DNA of 42,192 nt. Origin: an uncultured Oleispira sp. GTDB taxonomy: Bacteria; Pseudomonadota; Gammaproteobacteria; Pseudomonadales; Oceanobacteraceae. Positions within the stretch are counted from its first letter, which is position 1; every line of letters begins with the position of its first letter. The position numbers were made by a program, and so were the translations under genes. Location of the stretch: assembly GCA_913019965.1 (NCBI GenBank), contig CAJVZR010000035.1, forward strand, positions 1 to 42,192, given 5' to 3'. The notes under the pieces were generated by a model that saw nothing but the letters and a program-made list of their open reading frames with translations, was not told the DNA's origin and made no database searches. Below are positions 1-7,535 of this stretch, one piece after another.

Positions 1-777
1 AAGAATCCCTTTGGTTCGGGATTTACGGTGAATAGATCAGTTCGAGACCTCTGGAGACACTTCGTCGGGCATTACTCAGGCTTTAAGCAGTTGGATGATT
101 GTGCAACATATCAGGCATTGCAGAAAGCACACGATACCGGCAAGCCATTAACGCAGGTAGAACAAAAAGAGCTGAACAGTTTGTTAGCGCAGCAGCCTGC
201 AGAGGAGTGGGCACACCTCACGATAGACATCAACTTGAAAGAAGCTTGGCGGCGAGCTCGAGACGAGTGGCCCCGCCTAGAGTTTTTTTTTCAGAACTCA
301 ACCAAAAAAAATAAAAAGGATTGGCTGATTCGATATCGTGACGGCACTCTAAGACCCGACTGGATTTTTTTGTTGAACGCGCACCTTCCCGAGGAGACGA
401 AAGATTGGATTCAGTCCTTATCTCTAGAGGAATTAAACTGCAGATCAGTAACCCGGAGTGTTATGAATAGCCTCGTAGAAGGCACACTTTATCCCAGCCC
501 ACACGCTTTTCGTCATATATGGGCGGAAGCGGTCTATCGACGCTTCGACGGTGACGCCGGCTGGATGATACGCAGTCAATTCAAGCATATCTCACGAGGC
601 ATGTGGTTAGCGTACATCCGCGATAAAGACAACCGAGGCGGCCACGAACAAGTCAAAGGACAGGTCATTAGTTCGCTGGTTCATAATTATCTTAGGCGCC
701 AGGGGGAGGCTTATTCTGGCCAACTGCATATTTGGTTGCGACGATTGCCAACTCTGCTGCCCTTGGAATCGATTTAG
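1..777 (+). CDS. Tyrosine recombinase (site-specific integrase), C-terminal part, 5' end outside window
   Basis: The frame is open from base 1, so the GTG at 28 is probably internal and the gene starts left of the window. Counting from that GTG, the tyrosine-recombinase catalytic pattern is visible: His159-x-x-Arg162-His163 in HAFRH, a second His187 (FKHIS) and the candidate nucleophile Tyr196 in MWLAYIRDK. The first catalytic arginine is expected further upstream. About 20 C-terminal residues, from roughly base 721, are read out of phase from what is clearly queG DNA, so the native C-terminus in the excised element must differ. It sits at the right boundary of a genomic island and would catalyse its integration and excision. 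The exact integrase subfamily is not identified. Confidence 0.8.
   Translation, partial: KNPFGSGFTVNRSVRDLWRHFVGHYSGFKQLDDCATYQALQKAHDTGKPLTQVEQKELNSLLAQQPAEEWAHLTIDINLKEAWRRARDEWPRLEFFFQNSTKKNKKDWLIRYRDGTLRPDWIFLLNAHLPEETKDWIQSLSLEELNCRSVTRSVMNSLVEGTLYPSPHAFRHIWAEAVYRRFDGDAGWMIRSQFKHISRGMWLAYIRDKDNRGGHEQVKGQVISSLVHNYLRRQGEAYSGQLHIWLRRLPTLLPLESI
716..740 (+). other. Probable island/chromosome junction (attachment site) inside queG
   Basis: Similarity to QueG begins abruptly in this interval, at the codons for the conserved cluster-II segment (I/Y-F-G-C-D-D-C). Upstream DNA encodes only the integrase. The crossover therefore lies within or just before these bases. The partner attachment site and the direct repeat cannot be defined because the left end of the island is outside the window. 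Confidence 0.55.
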
Positions 778-1057
778 TAAAACTACCCAAGAAACTGACT
801 TTACTCCCCGCCATCCGCTAGACAATGCAACTCTGCTTGAGCTGTTTGCCTGGGATGAAAAGACTTTCCTCAAGCATACCGAAGGCAATCCTATTCGCCG
901 TACCGGTTATGAAAACTGGCTACGCAATATTGCGGTGGCCTTAGGAAATGCCCCAAGCAGTATAGAAATCACCGAAGCCTTAAAGCAGCGCTTGCCTGAG
1001 GCCAGTGAATTAGTAGCCGAGCATATTGAGTGGGCGTTAGAGCAGCATCAAAGCTGA
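722..1057 (+). pseudogene. queG: 3' fragment of queG (epoxyqueuosine reductase) left by island insertion
   Basis: In the +2 frame this stretch reads through without a stop to TGA at 1055. It starts at the second 4Fe-4S cluster motif of QueG (FGCDDCQ then CCPWN). It continues with the family C-terminal landmarks FTPRHPL, an ELFAWDE segment, IRRTGYENWLRN and IAVALGNAP. QueG performs the last step of queuosine synthesis in tRNA (epoxyqueuosine to queuosine). Everything N-terminal to about the cluster-II cysteines, including the cobalamin-binding region, is missing and replaced by the integrase gene in another frame. The next in-frame stop upstream is at 608. Either the gene is dead or a functional copy is restored on the far side of the island. 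Frame integrity suggests a fairly recent insertion. Confidence 0.85.
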
Positions 1058-1160
1058 GCCAATAAAGACACATAAATCAAACTGGTTAAACTCCATTATT
1101 AACTATACTAACGTTTAGCCTTGGTGCTTTTTAGTTCTAGTTACTGTGTTGAGATTTGCT

Positions 1161-2186
1161 ATGCCTGCAGCTGCCATACCTGAAAACGAACAACAACGCT
1201 TAGATGCCTTAAATGAATTAGGCATCCTCTATACACCTTTAGAGGATAGGTTTGATCGCATTACTCGAACCTTGTGTCGCATGTTTTATATGCCCATCGC
1301 CTACGTATCGTTAATTGATAAAGAAACTCAATGGATTAAATCGATTCAAGGGCTGGATCTAATCGATTCTCCTAGAAATACGTCTATTTGTGCGCATACG
1401 TTATTAGTTGACGAGTGCATTATTTGTGAAGACCTGACTCAAGATGAGCGCTTCAAAGACAATCCATTTGTCACCTCAGGCCTGAAGGTACGATTTTATG
1501 CAGGTTTCGCTTTAAAAAGTCGTGGCCAAAATATCGGTACCCTATGTATGGTCGACGATAAACCTCGCGAGTTCAGCAAAGAAGATGTTGCTACTATGAG
1601 AGACCTAACCTCGTGGGCGCAGACTGAAATCAACCTGACTCAGTTAAGTGAAGTTCAAATTCAACTAATTACCGAACTCGACCAAGCTCAAAGAGAAGCT
1701 AAGATTGATGGTTTATCAGGTTTATGGAACCAAGGCGCTATTAAAGAAGTTTTAAAACGCGCTCACCATAGACATTTGATCACGCAAAAGCCGTATTCTC
1801 TCATGATGGTAGATATCGATAACTTCAAAGCCATTAACGATACTCATGGTCACCCGTTTGGAGATCAAATTATCACGGCTATTGCCGAAGATTTACGCAA
1901 GACTTTACGCCCTACTGATGCCGTTGGGCGTTATGGAGGGGATGAGTTTTTAATTATTCTAGAAAACTGCCCTTATCAAAGAGCTCAAGAACTGAGCCAA
2001 AGAATATTAGCGCACAATCAGGGGTTAACCTTTATCAGTAAAGGCGAGAAAGTCACGTGTACGATTAGTATCGGCATCGCCTCAACTGATCATATTGAGA
2101 TCGATAGCCCAGAATCACTCTTAGAATACGCAGATCAGAGCCTATATCAGGCCAAAGAAAGTGGACGTAATTGCGCGAAGGGCTAG
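1161..2186 (+). CDS. Diguanylate cyclase with N-terminal GAF domain
   Basis: The protein is soluble with two domains: a GAF sensor (about residues 10-160, starting IPENEQQRLDALNELGIL, a typical GAF-GGDEF opening) and a GGDEF domain (about 180-340). The active-site signature is intact (RYGGDEF). An RPTD motif sits five residues before it, the usual inhibitory I-site, so product inhibition by c-di-GMP is expected. It would make c-di-GMP from two GTP in response to an unknown ligand or redox cue. I chose ATG 1161; an in-frame GTG at 1146 would add five residues without a better ribosome site. It is the first intact gene after the island. c-di-GMP from it could reach the PilZ protein at 35.8 kb, which is inference. 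Confidence 0.9.
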   Translation: MPAAAIPENEQQRLDALNELGILYTPLEDRFDRITRTLCRMFYMPIAYVSLIDKETQWIKSIQGLDLIDSPRNTSICAHTLLVDECIICEDLTQDERFKDNPFVTSGLKVRFYAGFALKSRGQNIGTLCMVDDKPREFSKEDVATMRDLTSWAQTEINLTQLSEVQIQLITELDQAQREAKIDGLSGLWNQGAIKEVLKRAHHRHLITQKPYSLMMVDIDNFKAINDTHGHPFGDQIITAIAEDLRKTLRPTDAVGRYGGDEFLIILENCPYQRAQELSQRILAHNQGLTFISKGEKVTCTISIGIASTDHIEIDSPESLLEYADQSLYQAKESGRNCAKG

Positions 2187-2204
2187 TGATCTAGCCCTAG
2201 TTTT
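2179..2204 (+). terminator. Rho-independent terminator overlapping the diguanylate cyclase stop codon
   Basis: A perfect 8-bp stem (AGGGCTAG / CTAGCCCT) with loop TGAT is followed by AGTTTT. The stop codon TAG lies in the left arm. It separates this gene from the convergent serB. Confidence 0.7.
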
Positions 2205-2214
2205 CAGTTTCGCT

Positions 2215-3432
2215 TTATACGATATCGCGGTCGCGATAGCCGAGTAAATAAAGAACGCCATCAAGCCCTAAGGTTGAAATAGACTGCTTAGCAGATTCTT
2301 GCACCATAGGTTTAGCGCGGAAGGCGATTCCTAGGCCAGCAATGCTCAACATGGGTAAGTCATTCGCACCATCACCTACGGCGATGGTTTGCTCTAGACG
2401 AATACCTTCTTTGTCAGCAATCTCACGCAATAACTGAGCCTTACGGTTGCCATCGACAACGGTCCCAGTCACTTTTCCAGTCACTATGCCATCTTCCATA
2501 TCCAGCTCATTCGCGAAGACATAGTCGATACCCAGTTTGTCTTTTAGATAATTACCAAAGTAATTAAAACCACCGGATAAAATAACGGTGGTATACCCCA
2601 GAGAATTTAGGTTACGAATAAGGCGCTCTGCCCCTTCAGTGACAGGTAAGCGTTCAGCGATTTCTTGTAATACATCACCGCTTAAACCTTTTAACAAGCC
2701 GACTCGCTCGTGGAAACTTTCGGTGAAATCTAATTCACCACGCATGGCACGTTCGGTAATTTCCGCGACTTGCTCACCTACACCGGCGGCGGCAGCCAGC
2801 TCGTCAATCACTTCCGCTTCGATTAGGGTGGAGTCCATATCGAAAGCGACTAAACGACGGTTACGGCGATAAACGTTATCTTCTTGAACGGCAATATCCA
2901 CGTTTAAATCGTTTGAGACGGCGAGGAATTTTTCTCTTAATACCGCTTGATCGGCTAAGCCTCGTACCGAGAACTCAACACAAGCACGGGTCGGAACGGA
3001 ACTATCTAGCTCATCTTCCAACGGTACTCGGCCTGTTAGGCGAGTAATATTATCAATATTCAGTTCGTGCTCCGCGACAATGGCGGTAATACGAGCAATA
3101 TGTTCTGCGCTGATGGTGCGTGCTAGCAAGGTAATGATATGGCGATCTTTACCTTGGCCAGATACCCACTGTTCATAGCTCTCGCTATCAACCGGAGTAA
3201 AACTCACCGTTAACCCTATTTCGTGGGCTTTAAATAATACATCTTTCAGTACCGGTGCAGATTCTGCGGTAGAGGGAATAGCAGCGAGTATGCCTAAAGA
3301 TAAGCTATCGTGGATTTCGGCTTGGCCAATATCCAAAATGGTCACCTTATACTGCGCTAGGATCGCTGTAATATTTGCGGTTAAACCTGGTTTATCCGCC
3401 CCACTAACCCGAATTAAAACTAACTCAATCAC
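2215..3432 (-). CDS. serB: Phosphoserine phosphatase with N-terminal ACT domains
   Basis: SerB removes phosphate from O-phospho-L-serine, the last step of serine synthesis. The HAD motif I is FDMDSTLIEAEV with the nucleophilic Asp, followed by the cap region (DELAAAAG), motif II in VILSGG and motif III/IV in AVGDGANDLPML. The first ~185 residues are an ACT-like regulatory region (LIRVSGADKPGLTANITAIL), as in the long SerB proteins of pseudomonads. The start is a GTG at 3432 preceded by GAGG about nine bases upstream. It lies 47 bp behind a small unknown gene and probably shares its transcript. serA, the first enzyme of the same pathway, is 4 kb away. Confidence 0.95.
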   Translation of the reverse strand: MIELVLIRVSGADKPGLTANITAILAQYKVTILDIGQAEIHDSLSLGILAAIPSTAESAPVLKDVLFKAHEIGLTVSFTPVDSESYEQWVSGQGKDRHIITLLARTISAEHIARITAIVAEHELNIDNITRLTGRVPLEDELDSSVPTRACVEFSVRGLADQAVLREKFLAVSNDLNVDIAVQEDNVYRRNRRLVAFDMDSTLIEAEVIDELAAAAGVGEQVAEITERAMRGELDFTESFHERVGLLKGLSGDVLQEIAERLPVTEGAERLIRNLNSLGYTTVILSGGFNYFGNYLKDKLGIDYVFANELDMEDGIVTGKVTGTVVDGNRKAQLLREIADKEGIRLEQTIAVGDGANDLPMLSIAGLGIAFRAKPMVQESAKQSISTLGLDGVLYLLGYRDRDIV

Positions 3433-3479
3433 GAATCTGCCCTCGATTTCGCTCTTCTTAATGAAGAGCGACTAAATAC

Positions 3480-3650
3480 TTACAGTTTTTCTACTTCAGC
3501 TTGCAAATCAGCGACTACGCCACGAAGTTCTTCAATAAGATCAACCGTTTCGTGTACTGATAACGCACGTTGACAATCAACACTCATTAAATAAAGGCCT
3601 TTAGCCAACTTTTCACTCTTTTCTTGCAAGGCTTTTTTAGTATCGCTCAT
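3480..3650 (-). CDS. Small conserved-looking protein of 56 residues upstream of serB
   Basis: This complete ATG-to-TAA frame on the minus strand fills most of the space between serB and the divergent YtjB-like gene. The product starts MSDTKKALQEK, has one cysteine (VDCQRAL), and ends in a charged amphipathic helix (VDLIEELRGVVADLQAEVEKL, split here by its hydrophobic heptads), suggesting a coiled coil or small partner protein. A GGGA stretch lies upstream of the ATG at a long spacing. I do not recognise a family. Support is the good fit to the intergenic space, coding-like composition and co-orientation with serB. It could be a conserved regulator or simply a short hypothetical. Confidence 0.6.
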   Translation of the reverse strand: MSDTKKALQEKSEKLAKGLYLMSVDCQRALSVHETVDLIEELRGVVADLQAEVEKL

Positions 3651-3758
3651 GACTATAATCCCACTATAGAATTGAAATTGGTAAATCTAGCGGTTGCCAG
3701 ACGGCGCATATCATACCATCATCTATATAGAAATGTTTGTTATCGGGTATAGAAATCA

Positions 3759-5114
3759 ATGGGTCGATCCGCAGTAAAGATCAGTCAACGCTTAACGACT
3801 AGCCAGCAATGGGGCGCTTTTATCGCATTGGCAATTTTATTCACAGGCTTAACTTTTAGCTATTTAGTGACCAGCCAGCTTCGTCAACAGCTATTAATAC
3901 AGCAGCAACAGCTCGCGACGAGTCTAGTGAAAGATGCCAGTATCCTATTACGCGCAAGCCTCAGCCAGGATGACCGCATCAGTGCTAATGTCATCTTGCA
4001 AGATTGGGTAGATCAAGAGTTGATTCTATCGGCGACACTCTACAATTCCACGCAGCAGCCCATCGCCGAGCAAGGTTTAATCGAGCTAGGTGGCTATGAT
4101 ATTTTTTGGCTGAATCAGGCCGTGACGGATGAAGAACAATTAATTGGCCACCTTCGTGTCGCCATTAATATGAGTCAGGCCTACGATATCAGCCAGCGTA
4201 ACGCCGTACTGTTAATGCTTTCTAGCTTGATGCTGAGTGTTATTTCAGGATTGCTGGCTTACTTTTGGGGTGAGCGTTTATTGCGTGCCAATCAGCAACA
4301 GCTTCAAGCGCTGGATAACCTCTACAATCAAGGCTCGCTAAAAACCATTGATGACAGCGCCCACAGTCAAAATGATCAAGCACTTAATAACGCGATTAAC
4401 GGTTTAGTGCGACAGAAACAGCAAAAGATTGCGGTCAAAAAATCCTTTGATAATTTTATGGCCAGCCCTACCCTTTCAAAATCCAGCTCGCTTACTTATC
4501 ACCATAGCGCCTTATTATTTATCGAGATTCAAGGTTTAAAAGAACTTCAGCAACAGTTAACCGCAACAAAGCTGAGCGATACACTGAATGGCTACCACCA
4601 GTTATTGTCTCAAGCGGCTAAGCTCTATAACGGCACTGTAGACCGCTACATGGGCGATGGCATTCTGATCATTTTTGGTTATCCAGATAAAGATCCTCGT
4701 GATGCGAGCCATTGTTTGTACGCCGCTCAACTTTTTTTAGGTTTGGTTGAAGAACTACAACGTACCGACCAACAGTTGCAGCAACTTAATTTTAAGCTTT
4801 CCGCTCACTGGGGACCTGTTCTTATCGCCCCACTGGAAATGAATCAGCAACTACAATTCAGTTTAATTGGCGATACGGTTCACTGGACCGCTCAGCTAGC
4901 GATGCAAAGCAAAGAAATGCAGTTGTTAGTCAGCCAAGATTTAGTTGATCAGCTAAGTGATGCTGAGCAAATATTATGGCAACCGGGTCCCAGCTTAATG
5001 GACTTAAATGCCAGCGAACATGAAACTCGCTGGCTTGATGCTCTGCCAGATAACGCAGAGAAATTAATCGATCGCCAAGTGAAGCACATCATGGCGATGA
5101 AAGAGAAAGCTTAA
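3759..5114 (+). CDS. YtjB/AhpA-like membrane protein fused to a degenerate class III nucleotide cyclase domain
   Basis: The gene next to and divergent from serB in enterics and pseudomonads encodes the membrane protein Smp/YtjB (AhpA). This product has that layout: TM1 about residues 19-38, a periplasmic loop, TM2 about 149-170. A cytoplasmic cyclase-homology domain (about 248-400) follows. Of the canonical catalytic residues, the first metal Asp is Glu256 (LFIEIQG), the second is kept (Asp300 in YMGDG), the substrate-binding Lys position is Arg296, and the Asn/Arg pair of NxxxR is His375/Gln379 (VHWTAQ). The domain is therefore probably not an active cyclase and may bind a nucleotide or act as a scaffold. 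The family assignment of the N-terminal half rests partly on gene position. Confidence 0.75.
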   Translation: MGRSAVKISQRLTTSQQWGAFIALAILFTGLTFSYLVTSQLRQQLLIQQQQLATSLVKDASILLRASLSQDDRISANVILQDWVDQELILSATLYNSTQQPIAEQGLIELGGYDIFWLNQAVTDEEQLIGHLRVAINMSQAYDISQRNAVLLMLSSLMLSVISGLLAYFWGERLLRANQQQLQALDNLYNQGSLKTIDDSAHSQNDQALNNAINGLVRQKQQKIAVKKSFDNFMASPTLSKSSSLTYHHSALLFIEIQGLKELQQQLTATKLSDTLNGYHQLLSQAAKLYNGTVDRYMGDGILIIFGYPDKDPRDASHCLYAAQLFLGLVEELQRTDQQLQQLNFKLSAHWGPVLIAPLEMNQQLQFSLIGDTVHWTAQLAMQSKEMQLLVSQDLVDQLSDAEQILWQPGPSLMDLNASEHETRWLDALPDNAEKLIDRQVKHIMAMKEKA

Positions 5115-5124
5115 CGACTAAAGC

Positions 5125-5799
5125 TTAAACAACCTTGGCTGCGCTGGTTAATACTTTTTCATTGGCCAGCGATAGTTCACATATCAAAGAATCCCCAACC
5201 TCTAAGGGCCCAACACCCGCAGGGGTACCCGTAAGAATCACATCCCCAGGCTGTAAGCTGAAATTCGAACTCATATGAGCTATCAATGGCAAGATGGCAA
5301 ACAGCATGTCAGCACTATTGCCCTGCTGCTGTAACTGACCATTTTTTTCTAATTTCAGTCCAATGTTTTGCCAATCATCAATAAGTAATTTATCGGTTGA
5401 AACAAATTCCGTTAATGGGCAAGCACCATCAAAACTTTTCGCGCGCTCCCAAGGGTGGCCTTTTTCTTTCAACTTAGCTTGAACATCACGCAAGGTTAAG
5501 TCTAAACCTAGACCCAAACCAATAATCGCCTCTGCTACGTCATATTCATTGGCATTCAACAAAGGCTGGCCAATTAAAATAGCAATCTCCAATTCATGAT
5601 GCACGCTGCCTTGATCTTGAGGAATCGAAAACGTAGGCGCTAAAGGAATAGCACTAGAAGCCGGCTTGATAAATAAAATCGGCTCGCTCGGAATCGGGTT
5701 ATTCAGTTCTTTTGCATGGGCCGCATAATTGCGCCCCACACAAACAACTTTACCTAAACCATGGGCGCATTCTTTTTGATCTAAAATAAGCTGTATCAT
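5125..5799 (-). CDS. Fumarylacetoacetate hydrolase-family protein (YcgM/FAHD1-like)
   Basis: The 224-residue product matches the small FAH-fold proteins such as E. coli YcgM and human FAHD1. It has the VGRNYAAHAKE opening, the metal-binding acidic cluster in HHELEIAILIG, LTLRDVQ, the KGHPWERAKSFD segment and the C-terminal ILTGTPAGVGPL. Enzymes of this group act on acylpyruvates or decarboxylate or tautomerise oxaloacetate; the exact substrate cannot be read from sequence. It starts 15 bp after the stop of the D-2-hydroxyglutarate dehydrogenase gene, so the two are almost certainly one operon. This suggests a role in clearing 2-oxo-acid by-products. Confidence 0.9.
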   Translation of the reverse strand: MIQLILDQKECAHGLGKVVCVGRNYAAHAKELNNPIPSEPILFIKPASSAIPLAPTFSIPQDQGSVHHELEIAILIGQPLLNANEYDVAEAIIGLGLGLDLTLRDVQAKLKEKGHPWERAKSFDGACPLTEFVSTDKLLIDDWQNIGLKLEKNGQLQQQGNSADMLFAILPLIAHMSSNFSLQPGDVILTGTPAGVGPLEVGDSLICELSLANEKVLTSAAKVV

Positions 5800-5814
5800 T
5801 TCAATAGACCTAGC

Positions 5815-7233
5815 TTATTCCATATCAATCAATTTTCCTGGGTTCATAATATTGTTCGGATCAAATGCGGCTTTCACGGCACGCATATAACCAATTTCTG
5901 CGGCACTACGGGTATATTCAAGATACGGCTTTTTAGTCATACCCACACCGTGTTCGGCAGAAACAGAACCTTGATACTTTTCAACGATCTCAAATACCCA
6001 GGTCGAAACCTTCGCGCATTGCTCAAAGAAAATTTCTTTGGCTAAATCATCTGGCTTCAAAATATTTAAGTGCAAGTTACCATCGCCAATATGGCCGAAC
6101 CAGATGATCTCAAAGTCTGGATACTCACGAGTCACGACTTCTTCAATTTCATTCAAGAAAGGAGGTACTTTAGAAACCACGACCGAGATATCATTTTTAT
6201 AAGGAGTCCATTCAGCAATGGTTTCCGAAATATCTTCACGCAAGCGCCATAAGTTTTGTGCTTGAGTTTCTGACTGGCTCATTACGCCATCTAATACCCA
6301 GCCTTCTTCCATACACTTCTCGAACAGCTCCATCGCTTGATCGATATGGCCTTCGGTTTCCGCTTCAAATTCTAATAGTGCGTAGTATTCTGCTTCGGTT
6401 TCAAACGGAGCAGGCACATCACCACGAGCCACTACTTTACGCATGGCTTTATCAGAGAAGAACTCAAACGCCGTTAGATCGATATTAGTCTGGAAAGTAT
6501 TAAGCACACTCATGATGGCTTCAAACTCAGGCACACCTAATACCAATACGGTAAGATTTTTAGCAGGACGAGTAAGGCGCATAGTCGCTTCAGTCACAAA
6601 ACCTAAAGTCCCTTCACCACCAATAAATAATTGGCGCATGTCGTATCCGGTATTATTTTTAACGAGGTCTTTATTCAGCTCAAGCACATCGCCTTTACCC
6701 GTTACTACGGTTAAGCCAGCAACCCAATCACGGGTCATACCATAGCGAATCACCTTAATACCACCAGCGTTAGTACCAATGTTGCCACCAATCTGACTGG
6801 AACCTGCAGAAGCAAAATCTACCGGATAGAATAAACCCTGTTCTTCTGCATAGTCTTGCAGCTGCTCTGTGATCACACCCGCGCCACAACGAACCGTTTT
6901 ATCCATGGCATTAAAATCAGAGATGCTATTCATGTAATCAAACGCCACTACGACTTCACCATTGGCAGCCACAGCGCCTGCACTTAAACCGGTACGGCCG
7001 CCAGAAGGTACTAGCGCAACCTGTTGCTCGTTAGCGAACTTAACAATAGCTTGCACTTGCTCAGTGGTTTTTGGGAAAACAATAGCAGCAGGATTCGGCG
7101 GATAGATCTTAGTCCAGTCCTTACCAAAGGTTTCTAACGAATCCGCGTCGGTTTTCACTTTATCGTCACCAACAATCGCTTTCAGTTGGTTTTCTAACTC
7201 GGCTTGGCTTAAAGAAGTCTGAGACTGTGTCAT
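5815..7233 (-). CDS. FAD-linked D-2-hydroxyglutarate dehydrogenase (GlcD-like)
   Basis: The enzyme belongs to the FAD_binding_4/FAD-oxidase_C family, with a PCMH-type FAD site in PSGGRTGLSAGAV, ASAGSSQIGGNIGTNAGG and RYGMTRDWVAGL. The C-terminal metal/substrate half contains FGHIGDGNLHLNI and SAEHGVGMTKKPYL. At 472 residues it is the usual length. D-lactate, glycolate or D-2-hydroxyglutarate are possible substrates. The last is favoured because the gene is divergent from serA, the arrangement seen in Pseudomonas, where this enzyme reoxidises D-2-hydroxyglutarate produced by SerA from 2-oxoglutarate. It is first in an operon with the FAH-family gene. Confidence 0.85.
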   Translation of the reverse strand: MTQSQTSLSQAELENQLKAIVGDDKVKTDADSLETFGKDWTKIYPPNPAAIVFPKTTEQVQAIVKFANEQQVALVPSGGRTGLSAGAVAANGEVVVAFDYMNSISDFNAMDKTVRCGAGVITEQLQDYAEEQGLFYPVDFASAGSSQIGGNIGTNAGGIKVIRYGMTRDWVAGLTVVTGKGDVLELNKDLVKNNTGYDMRQLFIGGEGTLGFVTEATMRLTRPAKNLTVLVLGVPEFEAIMSVLNTFQTNIDLTAFEFFSDKAMRKVVARGDVPAPFETEAEYYALLEFEAETEGHIDQAMELFEKCMEEGWVLDGVMSQSETQAQNLWRLREDISETIAEWTPYKNDISVVVSKVPPFLNEIEEVVTREYPDFEIIWFGHIGDGNLHLNILKPDDLAKEIFFEQCAKVSTWVFEIVEKYQGSVSAEHGVGMTKKPYLEYTRSAAEIGYMRAVKAAFDPNNIMNPGKLIDME

Positions 7234-7299
7234 CTAAATATCCGCTTACTTAAGTTGTACATATTTGGGCGTATTTGCAGGCATTTAACCGTATATCCC

Positions 7300-7330
7300 A
7301 CGCATTGCAGGGCCTCTCATCGCAATGCGT
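7300..7330. repeat. Inverted repeat, 9-bp perfect arms
   Basis: ACGCATTGC (7300-7308) and GCAATGCGT (7322-7330) are separated by 13 bases. There is no T-run, so an operator or mRNA leader hairpin is likelier than a terminator. It lies 70-100 bp upstream of the dehydrogenase start. Confidence 0.6.
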
Positions 7331-7398
7331 ATAAAATTCACGTTAAAACTGCAAACTTTTCATCATCCGCCCCCATCAAAAGGGGACACTTTAATTGC

Positions 7399-7418
7399 CG
7401 CGTATGTTAGCATACGCG
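7399..7418. repeat. Perfect palindrome upstream of serA, possible operator
   Basis: CGCGTATG and CATACGCG flank a TTAG centre, a perfect 8-bp dyad about 120 bp before the serA start. It has the size of a dimeric repressor site. The regulator is unknown. Confidence 0.55.
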
Positions 7419-7535
7419 CCTAATTTTTCAGAGCCTTTGATTAAAAGTTGGTTATGCAAAAACCCAACCAAATGATCAAGGATTCGAACGGATTTTTATA
7501 TTCAAACCGGATTTTATTCCAATACAGGTACCATC

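Larger units (their letters stand above)
7234..7535. promoter_or_regulatory. Divergent control region between the dehydrogenase gene and serA
   Basis: These 302 non-coding bases must hold both promoters. They contain two strong inverted repeats (7300-7330 and 7399-7418, listed separately) and two imperfect copies of an AACGGATTTT-like element near 7486-7515, just upstream of serA. No clear sigma-70 hexamer pair stands out. No short open frame in it looks coding. Confidence 0.5.

Noticed and set aside
607..888. Minus-strand open frame of 93 codons
   Set aside because: It lies antisense to the integrase end and the queG fragment, both of which have strong family motifs in other frames.
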